Of a stretch of DNA of 64,000 nucleotides, positions 16,877-25,716 are shown one piece after another. The notes beneath the pieces are model-generated. The model worked only from the letters and a program-made list of their open reading frames with translations, was not told the origin of the DNA and did no database searches. The stretch's first letter is position 1; each line of letters begins with the position of its first letter. Made by a program: the position numbers and the translations under genes. Source of the DNA: Sandaracinobacteroides sp031425455 (GTDB lineage Bacteria; Pseudomonadota; Alphaproteobacteria; Sphingomonadales; Sphingomonadaceae); NCBI GenBank assembly GCA_031425455.1, contig JANPJJ010000152.1, positions 10,193-74,192 of the forward strand. Direction: 5' to 3'.

Positions 16877-17934
16877 TGCTGAAACAGCTATTCGTCGCCG
16901 TCACGGCGCTGCTTCTGGTCTCTCCCGCAACGGCAAAGGCGCCAAAGCCGCTGTTCGCCGACAGCGAGGTCATCCGGCTCACCATCAAGGGCCCGATCGT
17001 CGCGCTTCCCGCCAGCAAGCCGGACGCCGTCGTCGACGGAACGTTGAGCGTTCAGGGCGCCGCGCCCGAGACCCTGCCTGTCACGCTGCAGCTGCGCGGG
17101 ATCACCCGGCGCAAGCGCGAGACCTGCGCCTTCCCGCCGCTTCGAGTCGAGTTCCCCGCAAAACCGCCGAAAGGATCGCTGTTCCAGGGGCAGGACAAGC
17201 TGAAGCTCGTCACCCACTGCCGCCGAGACCCCGGGTTCCAGCAGAATGTGCTGCTGGAATATGCCGCCTATCGCCTGTTCAGCGAGCTGTCGCCCACCAG
17301 CTTCGCCGTGCGGCTGGCACAGATCGATTATGTCAACGACAAGGGCCAGCCGATCACGTCCAGGCTGGGCTTCTTCATCGAGGATGTGGGCGACATGGCC
17401 GACCGCCACGGCCTGCACCAGATGAAGCCGAAAGGCCGCATCCCGTCCACCCAGCTCGATCCCAGGGCGTCCGTTCGCTTCGCCTTGTTCCAGGACATGA
17501 TCGGCAATCTGGATTGGGGCATGAACGGCGGGCCGGCGGGCGAGACCTGCTGCCACAACGCCCGGCTTGTCGCCGCGAAGGCGGATGCGACATCCGGCTT
17601 CGCCCCGATCCCCTACGACTTCGATTATTCCGGGCTCGTCGACGCGCCCTATGCGGTGTCTCCCGCCGAAATCCAGAGCGCCGGGGTGAAGGTGCGGCGC
17701 TATCGCGGTTTCTGCTCGCACAATGCCGGGGTCGCGCCCATGGCGGAGACCTTCCAGGCAAAACGGGCCAGTCTGTTGAAGGTAATCGCGGAGGTGCCGC
17801 TGATGGATGCCGGCACGCGAAAGAAGGCGACCTCCTACCTCGAGGATTTCTTCGAGCGGATCGCAACGCCCGATGCGATCGAGGCAAAGCTCCTGAAGAC
17901 CTGCGTGAAGGTGGTCACGGTTCCCGCCAGCTGA
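16876..17934 (+). CDS. Secreted protein, distant CotH-kinase-like
   Basis: A 352-residue exported protein (signal peptide ending near LLVSPATAKA). Conserved-looking blocks are LQLRGITRRKRETC, LLEYAAYRLF, YVNDKGQPITSRLGFFIEDVGDMA, LFQDMIGNLDWGMNGG, CCHNARLV and PIPYDFDYSGLVDAPYA. The order of a YR..N-type helix, a GFFIED strand and a PYDFDYSG block resembles CotH/HipA-like kinase folds, with DFD as possible metal site. I infer a distant CotH relationship, supported by the DUF4956 gene next door, since DUF4956 and CotH genes often cluster. ATG 16876 has a GGGGAAG site; GTG 16873 is possible. It is coupled to the phosphatase gene upstream. Confidence 0.55.
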   Translation: MLKQLFVAVTALLLVSPATAKAPKPLFADSEVIRLTIKGPIVALPASKPDAVVDGTLSVQGAAPETLPVTLQLRGITRRKRETCAFPPLRVEFPAKPPKGSLFQGQDKLKLVTHCRRDPGFQQNVLLEYAAYRLFSELSPTSFAVRLAQIDYVNDKGQPITSRLGFFIEDVGDMADRHGLHQMKPKGRIPSTQLDPRASVRFALFQDMIGNLDWGMNGGPAGETCCHNARLVAAKADATSGFAPIPYDFDYSGLVDAPYAVSPAEIQSAGVKVRRYRGFCSHNAGVAPMAETFQAKRASLLKVIAEVPLMDAGTRKKATSYLEDFFERIATPDAIEAKLLKTCVKVVTVPAS

Positions 17935-17940
17935 AAACGG

Positions 17941-18717
17941 CTAGTCGACCCCCGCAGGGTCCGGCCTTCCGCGCGCTGCGGGCGTGCTCGTGTCATCCAC
18001 GATAATCGTCGCATTCTCGATCTCCACGGTCGCGGGCGTGCCCTCCTTGCCGTGCCGCGGACCCTTGCCGTTCGGATGGTCCACCTCCACGAGGTAGCGC
18101 TTCATGTCGCTTCGCTCGCCATAGCGAAGCAGCCACAGCATCACGAAGCACAGGTTGAACGCCGCGGAACTCAGCATGGCGAGCTCGACCGCGCCGATTC
18201 CGGCCGCAAGCCCGATGCTGATCGACAGCAGGATGAACAGAAGATCGCCCGAGCTCTTCAGCGTGTTGCGATACCGCGCCGCCCCGGCGATCCCGGCCAG
18301 CGAGAAGGCGAGCGCCAGGGAATGCTGGACGATGACGACGATGCTGGTGACGACCAGCGGCAGCATCACGATGGTGTCCACCAGCGACTGGTCATATTCG
18401 TGCGGGTCGCGGATGTTCATATAAACCCAGCTGACCGGGAGCGAGGCCAGCAGCGCGCCGAGGATCGCAACGGCGAGCCAGACCAGGCTCCCCAGGAACG
18501 AAGGCGTGCTGCCGGCCGCCGCGGGCGCGGCCCGGGCCAGCTCGGCAATGCCGTCTACGGTCGGCGCCAGCTCCCCGGCCTGGGCAAGAAGGCCCTGCAC
18601 CCGGCCGATCGGCAGGCTTTCCTGAAGCGCGGGGTCGATCCAGAGCACGACCAGAAGCGCACCCGCCATCAACGCGTAGTAGAGAACAAGTGTCGAAAGA
18701 AGTCGGATTGCCGGCAC
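17941..18717 (-). CDS. DUF4956 family membrane protein
   Basis: A 258-residue inner-membrane protein with about five hydrophobic segments. FSLAGIAGAARYRNTLKSSGDLLFILLSISIGLAAGIGAV is the DUF4956 core, quoted here as the region at about residues 140-180. The C-terminus is a soluble tail of about 50 residues. The family is unexplained but often sits with CotH and VTC-type polyphosphate polymerase genes. I use GTG 18717 because GGGGGAG lies six bases upstream; GTG 18732 would place that site inside the gene. It ends 6 bp from the convergent CotH-like gene. Confidence 0.75.
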   Translation of the reverse strand: MPAIRLLSTLVLYYALMAGALLVVLWIDPALQESLPIGRVQGLLAQAGELAPTVDGIAELARAAPAAAGSTPSFLGSLVWLAVAILGALLASLPVSWVYMNIRDPHEYDQSLVDTIVMLPLVVTSIVVIVQHSLALAFSLAGIAGAARYRNTLKSSGDLLFILLSISIGLAAGIGAVELAMLSSAAFNLCFVMLWLLRYGERSDMKRYLVEVDHPNGKGPRHGKEGTPATVEIENATIIVDDTSTPAARGRPDPAGVD

Positions 18718-18823
18718 GTCATGCTCCCCCACGCCAAGGCAAGCTGGCTAGAGGATTTGCCGGGCCGGCGCAAAACACTTTCCCATGCGGCCGACCCGCT
18801 GCGGCGCCCCGGCGCGAGATCGT

Positions 18824-19690
18824 TCAGCCGCTCGCCAGCGCCACCAGGTCGGCCGTCAATCTCGATGCGTGCGTCACGCCCAGCCCGTGCGGTGCGCCCT
18901 CATATTCCAGCAGCCGGGCGCCGGCGATGCCTGCGGCCGCCCTGCGGCCGGTCGCATCGATCGGCACCACCTTGTCGGCTGTGCCGTGGATCACGAGCGT
19001 TTCGGGCGGAAACGCCGACAGGTCGGGCCGGAAGTCGGTCTGGCCGAACGCCTTCATCGCCGCCAGCGTCGGCCACAGCCCTGCCATCATGGCCCAGCGA
19101 TGGGTCTGCTGGAGCACCTCTGCGCTCAGCGCATCCGCCTTCGGCGGCATTCCCAACATGTCCTTCACGGCCGTGCCAACCCCGGCTCCGGCCCCGTAAA
19201 ACTCCTTGATGAAAGACGCCATGAACGCAGCCCGATCGGCCCGTACGCCCTCCACCATCTCGGCCAGCGCTTCCGCCGGCACGCCGTCTGGATTGTCCGG
19301 TGCCCGGGCGAGCGACGGCACCACCGCCGCCACCAACGCAGCCGCCGTCACCGCCCTGCCGCCGTGTCGCGACAGGTAGCGCGCCACCTCGCCGCCACCC
19401 ATCGAAAAGCCGGCGAGCGTCACGCCGTCGGTGGCGCCGGTTGCGGCCATCACATCGGCAAGATCGTCGGCGAACCCGTCATAGTCATAGCCGGACCAGG
19501 GCTGGTCGGAGCGGCCGAACCCGCGCCGGTCGTAGGCAATGGCCCGGAACCCGGCTTCCGCCAGGCCCAGCGCCTGCACATCCCAGCTGTCCGCATTCAG
19601 CGGCCAGCCGTGGATCAGCACCACCGGCCGGCCTTCGCCCCAGACTTTCACGTACAGCCGGGTCCCGTCGCGTGTTGTCACATAGGGCAT
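18824..19690 (-). CDS. Alpha/beta hydrolase, non-heme chloroperoxidase/arylesterase-like
   Basis: A 288-residue cytosolic hydrolase. VVLIHGWPLNADSW is the oxyanion loop, YDRRGFGRSDQPW follows, and GFSMGGGEVARYL contains the nucleophile serine. The acid Asp lies in HGTADKVVPID and the His in APHGLGVTH. This pattern is that of bacterial cofactor-free haloperoxidases/esterases. The ATG 19690 has AGGAG upstream. Substrate unknown. Confidence 0.85.
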   Translation of the reverse strand: MPYVTTRDGTRLYVKVWGEGRPVVLIHGWPLNADSWDVQALGLAEAGFRAIAYDRRGFGRSDQPWSGYDYDGFADDLADVMAATGATDGVTLAGFSMGGGEVARYLSRHGGRAVTAAALVAAVVPSLARAPDNPDGVPAEALAEMVEGVRADRAAFMASFIKEFYGAGAGVGTAVKDMLGMPPKADALSAEVLQQTHRWAMMAGLWPTLAAMKAFGQTDFRPDLSAFPPETLVIHGTADKVVPIDATGRRAAAGIAGARLLEYEGAPHGLGVTHASRLTADLVALASG

Positions 19691-19758
19691 GGTGGGTCGC
19701 TCCTGAACAGGGGGTGTTCAGGGTCAATCGCCCGCTTCCGGCGAAGTTCCCTGCCGCC

Positions 19759-22047
19759 CTAGACCTGGCCACCGGTGGCAGGCGCCACGAAACTGTCGAG
19801 CACCATCTTCACGCCCGCCTGGTCGAAGTCGATTTCCAGCTTGTTGCCCTCCTGCCCCTTCACGGTGCCCATGCCGAACTTGGCGTGGAACACGCGGGCG
19901 CCGACATCCAGATCATCGCGAGGCCGCCCGCCGACCGTCGAGGACAAGGCGCGCGCCTCGATGGTCCGCTGTGGCTGCAGCCCCCCCCGGGCGCTGGCCC
20001 GCTCCCAGCCGGGTCCGCGCCCGGCGCCGCGTTCCAGATGGGCGAACGGGTCGCTCTCGTCCAGCGCCGCTCGCCACAGGCTCGCGCCCCCCGACAACGT
20101 GGTTTCGCTCTCCACATGCTCCGGCGGCAGCTCGCCGATGAATCGCGACGGGATGGCGCTGGTCCACTGGCCATAGACCCGCCGGTTCGCGGCGTGCAGA
20201 ATGGTCGCCCGCCGCCGCGCCCGGGTGATCCCGACATAGGCCAGCCGCCGCTCTTCCTCCAGCGCCGCATTGCCGTTCTCGTCCAGCGCCCGCTGGCTCG
20301 GGAACAGGCCTTCCTCCCAGCCGGGCAGGAACACATGGTCGAACTCCAGCCCTTTCGCCGCGTGCAGGGTCATCATCGTCACCTTGGCCTCCGCGTCGGT
20401 GCGATCATTCTCCATCACCAGTGCCACATGCTCCAAAAAGGCCTGCAGATCGGTAAAGCCCTCCATCGCCCGCACCAGCTCGGCCAGATTGTCCAGCCGC
20501 CCCGCAGCCTCAGCGCTGCGGTCGGCTTCCAGCATGGCGATATAGCCGGCCTCCTCCAAAATGGTCTGCATCAGCGCGCTTTGGTCCAGCTGCGCCATCT
20601 GGTCCCGCCAGCGCCGGATCGCCGCCAGCAGCTCGGCCAGCGATCGCCGCGCCGCCGGGGGCAGCTCGTCCGTCTCCACCAGCATCTGCGCTGCCAGCGG
20701 CAGAGTCAGCCCGGTGCCCCGTGCATGCGCCGCGACCTTCGCCAGGCTCTTGTCGCCGAGCCCGCGCTTGGGGGTGTTCACGATCCGCTCGAAGGCCAGG
20801 GCATCGTCGGGCTGCGCCACGATCCGCAGATAGGCCAGCGCATCACGCACCTCGGCCCGCTCGTAGAAGCGGAACCCCCCCACGATCCGATAGGGCAGGC
20901 CGATCGCGATGAACCGGTCCTCGAATTCGCGGGTCTGGTACGAGGCACGAACCAGGATCGCAATCTCGGTCGGGCTCGCCCCCTCGCGCAGCAGCCGCTC
21001 GATCCGTTCGCCGACCAGCCGCGCTTCTTCCGGCCCATCCCAAATCGCGATGCTCGCCACCTTCTCCCCGGCGTTGCGCTCGGTCCACAAGGTCTTGCCG
21101 AGCCGACCCTTGTTGTGGGCGATCACATGCGCGGCAGCTGCCAGGATATGCGGAGTGGAGCGATAATTCTGCTCCAGCCGGATGATGCGTGCGTCGGGAA
21201 AGTCATGCTCGAACCGAAGGATGTTGGCGACTTCGGCGCCGCGCCAGGAATAGATTGACTGGTCGTCGTCGCCCACGCAGCAGATGTTGCCCTGGCCCCC
21301 CAGCGAGCGCGCCGCCAGCAGCGTCAGCCAGCGATATTGCGCGGCATTGGTGTCCTGATACTCGTCGACCAGCACATAGCGGAACCGCCGTTGCCATTCA
21401 CCCAGCACGTCGGGATGGGCAACGAAGATCCGGATCATGTGGAGCAGCAGGTCGCCGAAATCGGCCGCGTTCAGCGCCTTGAGCTGCGCCTGATAGGCGG
21501 CGTAAAGCTCGGCACCGCGTCCATCGGCAAAAGCAAAGGATTCGCCGTTCGGAACCTCCTCAGCCGTTTGCCCCCTGTTCTTCCACCGATCTATCAGCCC
21601 GGAAAGCTGCCGCGCCGGCCAGCGCTTCTCGTCGATCCCGGCCTCTACGATGATCCGCTTCAGCAACCGAAGCACATCGTCGGTATCCAGGATGGTAAAG
21701 TTGGACCGAAGCCCCACCAGTTCGGCATGGCGCCGAAGCTTGCGTGCGGCGATCGTGTGGATGGTGCCGACGAAGGTCTTGCCTTCGGCGCCGGGGCCGA
21801 TCATCGCGACCAGCCGGTGCCGCATCTCGGCCGCGGCCTTGTTGGTGAAAGTGACGGAAAGAATTTCGCTCGGCCAGGCGCGCTTTCGCGCCAGGATTTC
21901 GGCCAGCCGTGCGGTCAGCGCCCGGGTCTTGCCCGTCCCCGCCCCCGCCAGTACCAGGACCGCGCCATCCAGCAACGTCGCAGCCTCGCGCTGCGGCGGG
22001 TTCAGCCCCTGCAACCAGGGCGGATCTTCGGCGGGGAGGGAGGCCAT
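19759..22047 (-). CDS. uvrD: UvrD/PcrA-type DNA helicase, SOS-regulated
   Basis: A 762-residue SF1A 3'-5' helicase for nucleotide excision and mismatch repair. The motifs are in order: Q motif LNPPQREA, Walker A LAGAGTGKT, VDEYQDTN (motif II), DDDQSIYSWRGA (III), TMHAAKGLEFDHVFLPG and ITRARRRA. The C-terminal 50 residues resemble the PcrA Tudor-like domain (VFHAKFGMGTVKGQEGNKLEIDF). ATG 22047 follows a LexA box at 22051-22065 and a possible -10 TATCTG six bases upstream, suggesting a leaderless transcript. A TTG 12 codons upstream would put the box inside the gene. Confidence 0.92.
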   Translation of the reverse strand: MASLPAEDPPWLQGLNPPQREAATLLDGAVLVLAGAGTGKTRALTARLAEILARKRAWPSEILSVTFTNKAAAEMRHRLVAMIGPGAEGKTFVGTIHTIAARKLRRHAELVGLRSNFTILDTDDVLRLLKRIIVEAGIDEKRWPARQLSGLIDRWKNRGQTAEEVPNGESFAFADGRGAELYAAYQAQLKALNAADFGDLLLHMIRIFVAHPDVLGEWQRRFRYVLVDEYQDTNAAQYRWLTLLAARSLGGQGNICCVGDDDQSIYSWRGAEVANILRFEHDFPDARIIRLEQNYRSTPHILAAAAHVIAHNKGRLGKTLWTERNAGEKVASIAIWDGPEEARLVGERIERLLREGASPTEIAILVRASYQTREFEDRFIAIGLPYRIVGGFRFYERAEVRDALAYLRIVAQPDDALAFERIVNTPKRGLGDKSLAKVAAHARGTGLTLPLAAQMLVETDELPPAARRSLAELLAAIRRWRDQMAQLDQSALMQTILEEAGYIAMLEADRSAEAAGRLDNLAELVRAMEGFTDLQAFLEHVALVMENDRTDAEAKVTMMTLHAAKGLEFDHVFLPGWEEGLFPSQRALDENGNAALEEERRLAYVGITRARRRATILHAANRRVYGQWTSAIPSRFIGELPPEHVESETTLSGGASLWRAALDESDPFAHLERGAGRGPGWERASARGGLQPQRTIEARALSSTVGGRPRDDLDVGARVFHAKFGMGTVKGQEGNKLEIDFDQAGVKMVLDSFVAPATGGQV

Positions 22048-22050
22048 CCG

Positions 22051-22065
22051 GAACAGATAGCGAAC
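22051..22065 (-). promoter_or_regulatory. LexA/SOS box of uvrD
   Basis: GAAC (22051-22054), seven bases, GAAC (22062-22065): an exact match to the alphaproteobacterial LexA target, reading GTTC-N7-GTTC toward uvrD. The -10 candidate TATCTG (22059-22054) lies inside the box and TTGCCG sits 18 bases upstream of it. Bound LexA would directly block polymerase. Confidence 0.8.
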
Positions 22066-22195
22066 CTCCGTCCTGTGCGGCAAGGCCCGTGCTCCGAAAT
22101 CTTATTGCACATAGATTGACGAAACATGTCCTTGCGCGCAACTGGCAGGTGGATGTCGCCGCCGATTGAGGATGGTCCATCGAGGGGAGATGACG

Positions 22196-22654
22196 ATGAA
22201 GAACCTTGTTCTCGCGGTCGCGCTATCTGTGCTGGTCGCGGCACCCGGCCGCGCCGCAGATGACCCCAAGGTAACGGCCGAGGTCCTTGCGCTCGCCAAG
22301 GCGCAGATCGCGGCCACGGTGGCGGGCAAGCCGGTCGCCGAACGGATGGCGGCCGCTTCGGACGACTATACGCTCTTCAATCCAAACTATGTCACGCGTG
22401 TCGATGGCAAGACGGCAGTCATGGGATTCAACACCGGCACCGAGCTTGGCGGCACCCGCAATCTGCAGACGGAGATTCTGAATCCGCGGGTGCAGACCTA
22501 TGGCGATACCGCAATTCTGACCTACAACGCGGCTGGCCTCAACCTGCGCAAGGATGGCACTACGAACCCGACCAACAGCAAGATTACGCGCGTCTATGCG
22601 AGGCAGGGCGGACGCTGGCAGAATGTACACACCCATATCTCTGCGGTGGAGTGA
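22196..22654 (+). CDS. SnoaL/DUF4440-like secreted protein
   Basis: A 152-residue exported protein. It has a signal peptide MKNLVLAVALSVLVAAPGRA, then an NTF2-like fold pattern: helix-rich first third, DDYTLFNPN, VTRVDGKTAV, a central strand TYGDTAILTYNA and the ending WQNVHTHIS. It probably belongs to the SnoaL/DUF4440 group, whose members bind or turn over small ligands. ATG 22196 is preceded by GAGGGGAG. The stop codon abuts the end of convergent rsmD with no spacer. Confidence 0.7.
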   Translation: MKNLVLAVALSVLVAAPGRAADDPKVTAEVLALAKAQIAATVAGKPVAERMAAASDDYTLFNPNYVTRVDGKTAVMGFNTGTELGGTRNLQTEILNPRVQTYGDTAILTYNAAGLNLRKDGTTNPTNSKITRVYARQGGRWQNVHTHISAVE

Positions 22655-23197
22655 TCAGGACGTCGATACGCGCAACAGGGTAAGGCACGCCTTGCCGGTG
22701 GGTCGCCTTGTGTCGACGGTATAGCCGGGCGCTTCGACCGGTTCGTCGCGCCCGGTTTCGACGCTGATCCAGGCGTGCGGCGCAACCCAGCCGGCGGCCA
22801 GAGCCGAGGCAAGTGCCTTTTCGGCCAACCGTTCACCGTAGGGCGGATCCATGAAAATGAGGTCGGCGGGTGCCTGCGCCCTGGGCAGGGCGGTGGCGTC
22901 GTGGCCCAGCAGCCTGGCATTGGCGCCCAACTTCGCGACATTGGCCTCGATCGCGCGGCGGGCATCCGGCGCCCGCTCCACCAGAAAGGCCTGCGCTGCC
23001 CCGCGCGACAGCGCTTCCAGCGCCAACGCCCCGGAACCGGCGAACAGGTCGAGCACCGTCAGTCCCTCGAAGCTGCCCAGCCGGCTTGCCAGCATCGAAA
23101 ACAAGGTTTCCCGGGCTCGATCGGCCGTGGGGCGCGTGCCATCCCCCGGCGGCGCGACCAGCGGGCGCGAGCGCCATTGTCCGGAAATAATTCTCAT
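22655..23197 (-). CDS. rsmD: 16S rRNA (guanine966-N2)-methyltransferase RsmD
   Basis: A SAM-dependent enzyme for m2G966 in the small subunit. It has 180 residues. MRIISGQWRSRPL at the N-terminus, RPTADRARETLFSML, the SAM loop LDLFAGSGALALEALSRG and the catalytic FMDPPYGE are all diagnostic. ATG overlaps the stop of the pseudouridine synthase gene by four bases, so the two are translated together. Confidence 0.93.
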   Translation of the reverse strand: MRIISGQWRSRPLVAPPGDGTRPTADRARETLFSMLASRLGSFEGLTVLDLFAGSGALALEALSRGAAQAFLVERAPDARRAIEANVAKLGANARLLGHDATALPRAQAPADLIFMDPPYGERLAEKALASALAAGWVAPHAWISVETGRDEPVEAPGYTVDTRRPTGKACLTLLRVSTS

Positions 23198-24108
23198 GAT
23201 TTTGCTTGAGGTTGTACCCGTTGGCTCAATGATCTCTGAAGCTGCGTAACTGCAGTTGCCGGCGCTTCGGCAATGCCGCGAACCGGAATGTCATGCAGCC
23301 CGAACGGCCCATAGGCGGTCCGGATCAGCCGGCTCACCTTCAGGCCCATCGCCTCGCACAGCTTGCGCACTTCGCGGTTCTTGCCTTCGGTCAGCGTCAT
23401 GGTCAGCCAGATATTCGCCCCGCCCGCATTGGCACGCCGATCGACCGAGGCGTCGACCGGGCCATAGCGCACCCCCTCCAGCGTAACGCCGAGCGCCAGC
23501 GCCTCCAGATCCTGCTGACGCGGCTGCCCCATGGCGCGGATTCGATAGGTGCGCGGAACTCCCGTCGCCGGCAGCTCCAGCAGCCGCTTCAGTTCGCCGT
23601 CGTTGGTGAGGATCAGCAGCCCCTCGGTGTTCATGTCCAGCCGGCCGACCGGCACCAGGCGCGGCAGGCCTTCGGGCAGCACGTCGTAGATGGTGGGTCG
23701 CCCGCCCGGGTCGCGCGCGGCGGTCAGCACGCCGGCGGGCTTGTGAAACAGGAACAGCCGCGTCGCCTGCGCCTCGGCCACCGGCTTGCCGTCCACGGTC
23801 AAGCCCTCCAGGGAGGTGAGGATGGTGGCGGGCGTCTCCAGCAGCTTTCCGTTGAGCGCCACCCGGCCCTCGGCAATCATACGCTCGATATCGCGCCGAG
23901 AGCCGACGCCGGCCCGCGCCAGCAGCTTGGCGATCCGGTCGCCCTTGCCGCTCGGCCTGGCGCCCGTTGCCGCCTGGGCTGCGATCGCCGTGCGGGCGGC
24001 GCGTCGTCCGCCGGTCCTTTTCGGCTCGGCCTTTGCCGCCGGTGCCCCCCGGCCGGGGCCCCGTCCCGCCGGGCCTCCGGGCGCCCCCGGGCCACGCCGT
24101 TCAGCCAT
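23194..24108 (-). CDS. rRNA pseudouridine synthase, RluB/RsuA family
   Basis: A 304-residue enzyme. The first 55 residues are a basic, Gly/Ala/Pro-rich extension likely to bind RNA. The S4 domain follows (RIAKLLARAGVGSRRDIERMI). The catalytic domain has GRLDMNTEGLLILTNDG, where the Asp is the nucleophile, and EGKNREVRKLCEAMG. It is most like RluB (23S rRNA position 2605), but RsuA and RluE-type targets cannot be ruled out. It overlaps lrp by eight bases upstream and rsmD by four downstream. Confidence 0.88.
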   Translation of the reverse strand: MAERRGPGAPGGPAGRGPGRGAPAAKAEPKRTGGRRAARTAIAAQAATGARPSGKGDRIAKLLARAGVGSRRDIERMIAEGRVALNGKLLETPATILTSLEGLTVDGKPVAEAQATRLFLFHKPAGVLTAARDPGGRPTIYDVLPEGLPRLVPVGRLDMNTEGLLILTNDGELKRLLELPATGVPRTYRIRAMGQPRQQDLEALALGVTLEGVRYGPVDASVDRRANAGGANIWLTMTLTEGKNREVRKLCEAMGLKVSRLIRTAYGPFGLHDIPVRGIAEAPATAVTQLQRSLSQRVQPQAKS

Positions 24109-24577
24109 GAACCGGCACGCCGATCGTCGATTTCGACGTGCGGATCGTCAGCGAGGTCTTCACGCTGGCCACATTCGGCGCGCTGGTCAGCTTTTCGGTG
24201 AGAAAGCTCTGGAAGGTCGGCAGGTCGCGCGCCACCAGCTTCAGGATGAAGTCGATCTCGCCGTTCAGCATATGGCATTCGCGCACCTGGGGCAGGGCCG
24301 CGACATGCGCCTCGAACGCCTGCAGGTCCGCCTCGGCCTGGCTCTTCAGGCTCACCATCGCGAACACGGTGATCGGCCAGCCCAGCGCCTCGGGGCTGAG
24401 ATCGGCATGATAACCCTTGATCACCCCGCCTTCCTCCAGCGTCCGCACCCGGCGCAGGCAGGGCGGTGCCGTAAGCCCCACCTTGTGGGCGAGATCTACA
24501 TTGGTCATGCGGCCGTCGGCCTGGAGCAGGTCCAGGATGTCGCGGTCGATCTGGTCGAGATGATGGGGGCGGCTCAT
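24101..24577 (-). CDS. Lrp/AsnC family transcriptional regulator
   Basis: A 158-residue regulator. The N-terminal winged helix-turn-helix has LDQIDRDILDLLQADGRMTNVDLAHKVGLTAPPCLRRV. The C-terminal RAM domain (from about residue 65) is where amino-acid effectors bind. It is the first gene of lrp-pseudouridine synthase-rsmD. The divergent trxB shares the 161-bp control region, which contains a palindrome overlapping the likely -35 of this gene. Confidence 0.9.
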   Translation of the reverse strand: MSRPHHLDQIDRDILDLLQADGRMTNVDLAHKVGLTAPPCLRRVRTLEEGGVIKGYHADLSPEALGWPITVFAMVSLKSQAEADLQAFEAHVAALPQVRECHMLNGEIDFILKLVARDLPTFQSFLTEKLTSAPNVASVKTSLTIRTSKSTIGVPVHG

Positions 24578-24607
24578 TGGCAGGAAAGCACTCCGAGAGG
24601 TGTCGCC

Positions 24608-24635
24608 GCTATAGGATTGTTGCGCACAGGCGCAA
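24608..24635 (-). promoter_or_regulatory. Candidate lrp promoter with overlapping palindrome
   Basis: Read on the minus strand, TTGCGC (24635-24630) and TATAGC (24613-24608) are separated by 16 bases, a reasonable sigma-70 pair about 30 bp upstream of the lrp ATG. TTGCGC/GCGCAA (24620-24625 with 24630-24635) forms an inverted repeat over the -35, a plausible autoregulatory operator. Confidence 0.4.
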
Positions 24636-24738
24636 GCCTCTTGCGACGGGCAGAAGGACCTGGCCCAGGTCGCGGCTCCAACGTGTGCTTGCGCACCCTC
24701 ATGCCAGTCCCTAATTCGAGCTCGCGAAAGGATGGGGC

Positions 24739-25695
24739 ATGGGTGAGGTGCGGCGCACGAAATTGTTGATCATCGGCTCCGGCCCGGCCGGCTATACTGC
24801 GGCCGTCTACGGCGCGCGCGCGATGCTGGCCCCGATCCTCGTGGAGGGGCTGCAACCGGGCGGCCAGCTGACGATCACCACCGATGTCGAGAACTGGCCC
24901 GGCGAAACCGAGATCATGGGCCCCGACCTGATGGCGAAGATGAGGGCGCAGGCCGAACATGTCGGGACCGATATCGTATCGGACATCATCGCGTCGGTCG
25001 ATTTTTCCCGCCGCCCGTTCGTGGCTGTGGCGGATAGCGGCATGGTGATCCACGCCGATACCGTCGTGATCGCGACCGGGGCCAGTGCGCGCTGGCTTGG
25101 GCTCGACAGCGAGACAAGGCTGCGCGGGCGCGGCGTGTCGGCCTGTGCAACCTGCGACGGCTTCTTCTTCCGCGGCAAGCATGTCGCCGTGGTCGGCGGC
25201 GGCAACACTGCGGTCGAGGAGGCGATGTTCCTGACCAATTTTGCCAGCAAGGTAACCCTCATCCATCGCCGGCACGAACTCCGCGCCGACAAGACCAACC
25301 AGGCCCGGCTGTTCGCCAACCCCAAGGTCGAGATGGTGTGGAACGCCAGCGTCAGCGAGGTGACCGGCGAGGACGGCGTGACCGGCATCGTGCTGGTCGA
25401 TACCCAGACCGGGGCGACCCGGCCGCTCGCGGTGGACGGGCTGTTCGTGGCGATCGGCCACGATCCGGCAACCGCGCTGTTCCGCGGCCAGGTCGCGATG
25501 GACGACGAGGGCTATATCCTCACCGCGCCCGACAGCACGGCCACCAGCGTGCCCGGCGTGTTCGCGGCCGGCGACGTGAAGGACAAGCTCTACCGCCAGG
25601 CCGTGACGGCGGCCGGGATGGGCTGCATGGCCGCGCTGGAAGCCGAGCGGCTGCTGGCCCACGCCGAGCATCCAGCTGCGCTCGAAGCGGCCTGA
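24739..25695 (+). CDS. trxB: Thioredoxin reductase
   Basis: A flavoprotein that reduces thioredoxin with NADPH. It has 318 residues: the FAD loop GSGPAGYTAAVYGARA, the redox pair CATCDGFF, the NADPH loop VGGGNTAVEEA and the terminal FAD block GVFAAGDVKDKLYRQAVTAAGMG. ATG 24739 is preceded by AAAGGATGGGG. It is divergent from lrp and followed 21 bp later by a LysR gene on the same strand. Confidence 0.95.
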   Translation: MGEVRRTKLLIIGSGPAGYTAAVYGARAMLAPILVEGLQPGGQLTITTDVENWPGETEIMGPDLMAKMRAQAEHVGTDIVSDIIASVDFSRRPFVAVADSGMVIHADTVVIATGASARWLGLDSETRLRGRGVSACATCDGFFFRGKHVAVVGGGNTAVEEAMFLTNFASKVTLIHRRHELRADKTNQARLFANPKVEMVWNASVSEVTGEDGVTGIVLVDTQTGATRPLAVDGLFVAIGHDPATALFRGQVAMDDEGYILTAPDSTATSVPGVFAAGDVKDKLYRQAVTAAGMGCMAALEAERLLAHAEHPAALEAA

Positions 25696-25716
25696 CGGCC
25701 GGGCGGGGGCAGGGGA

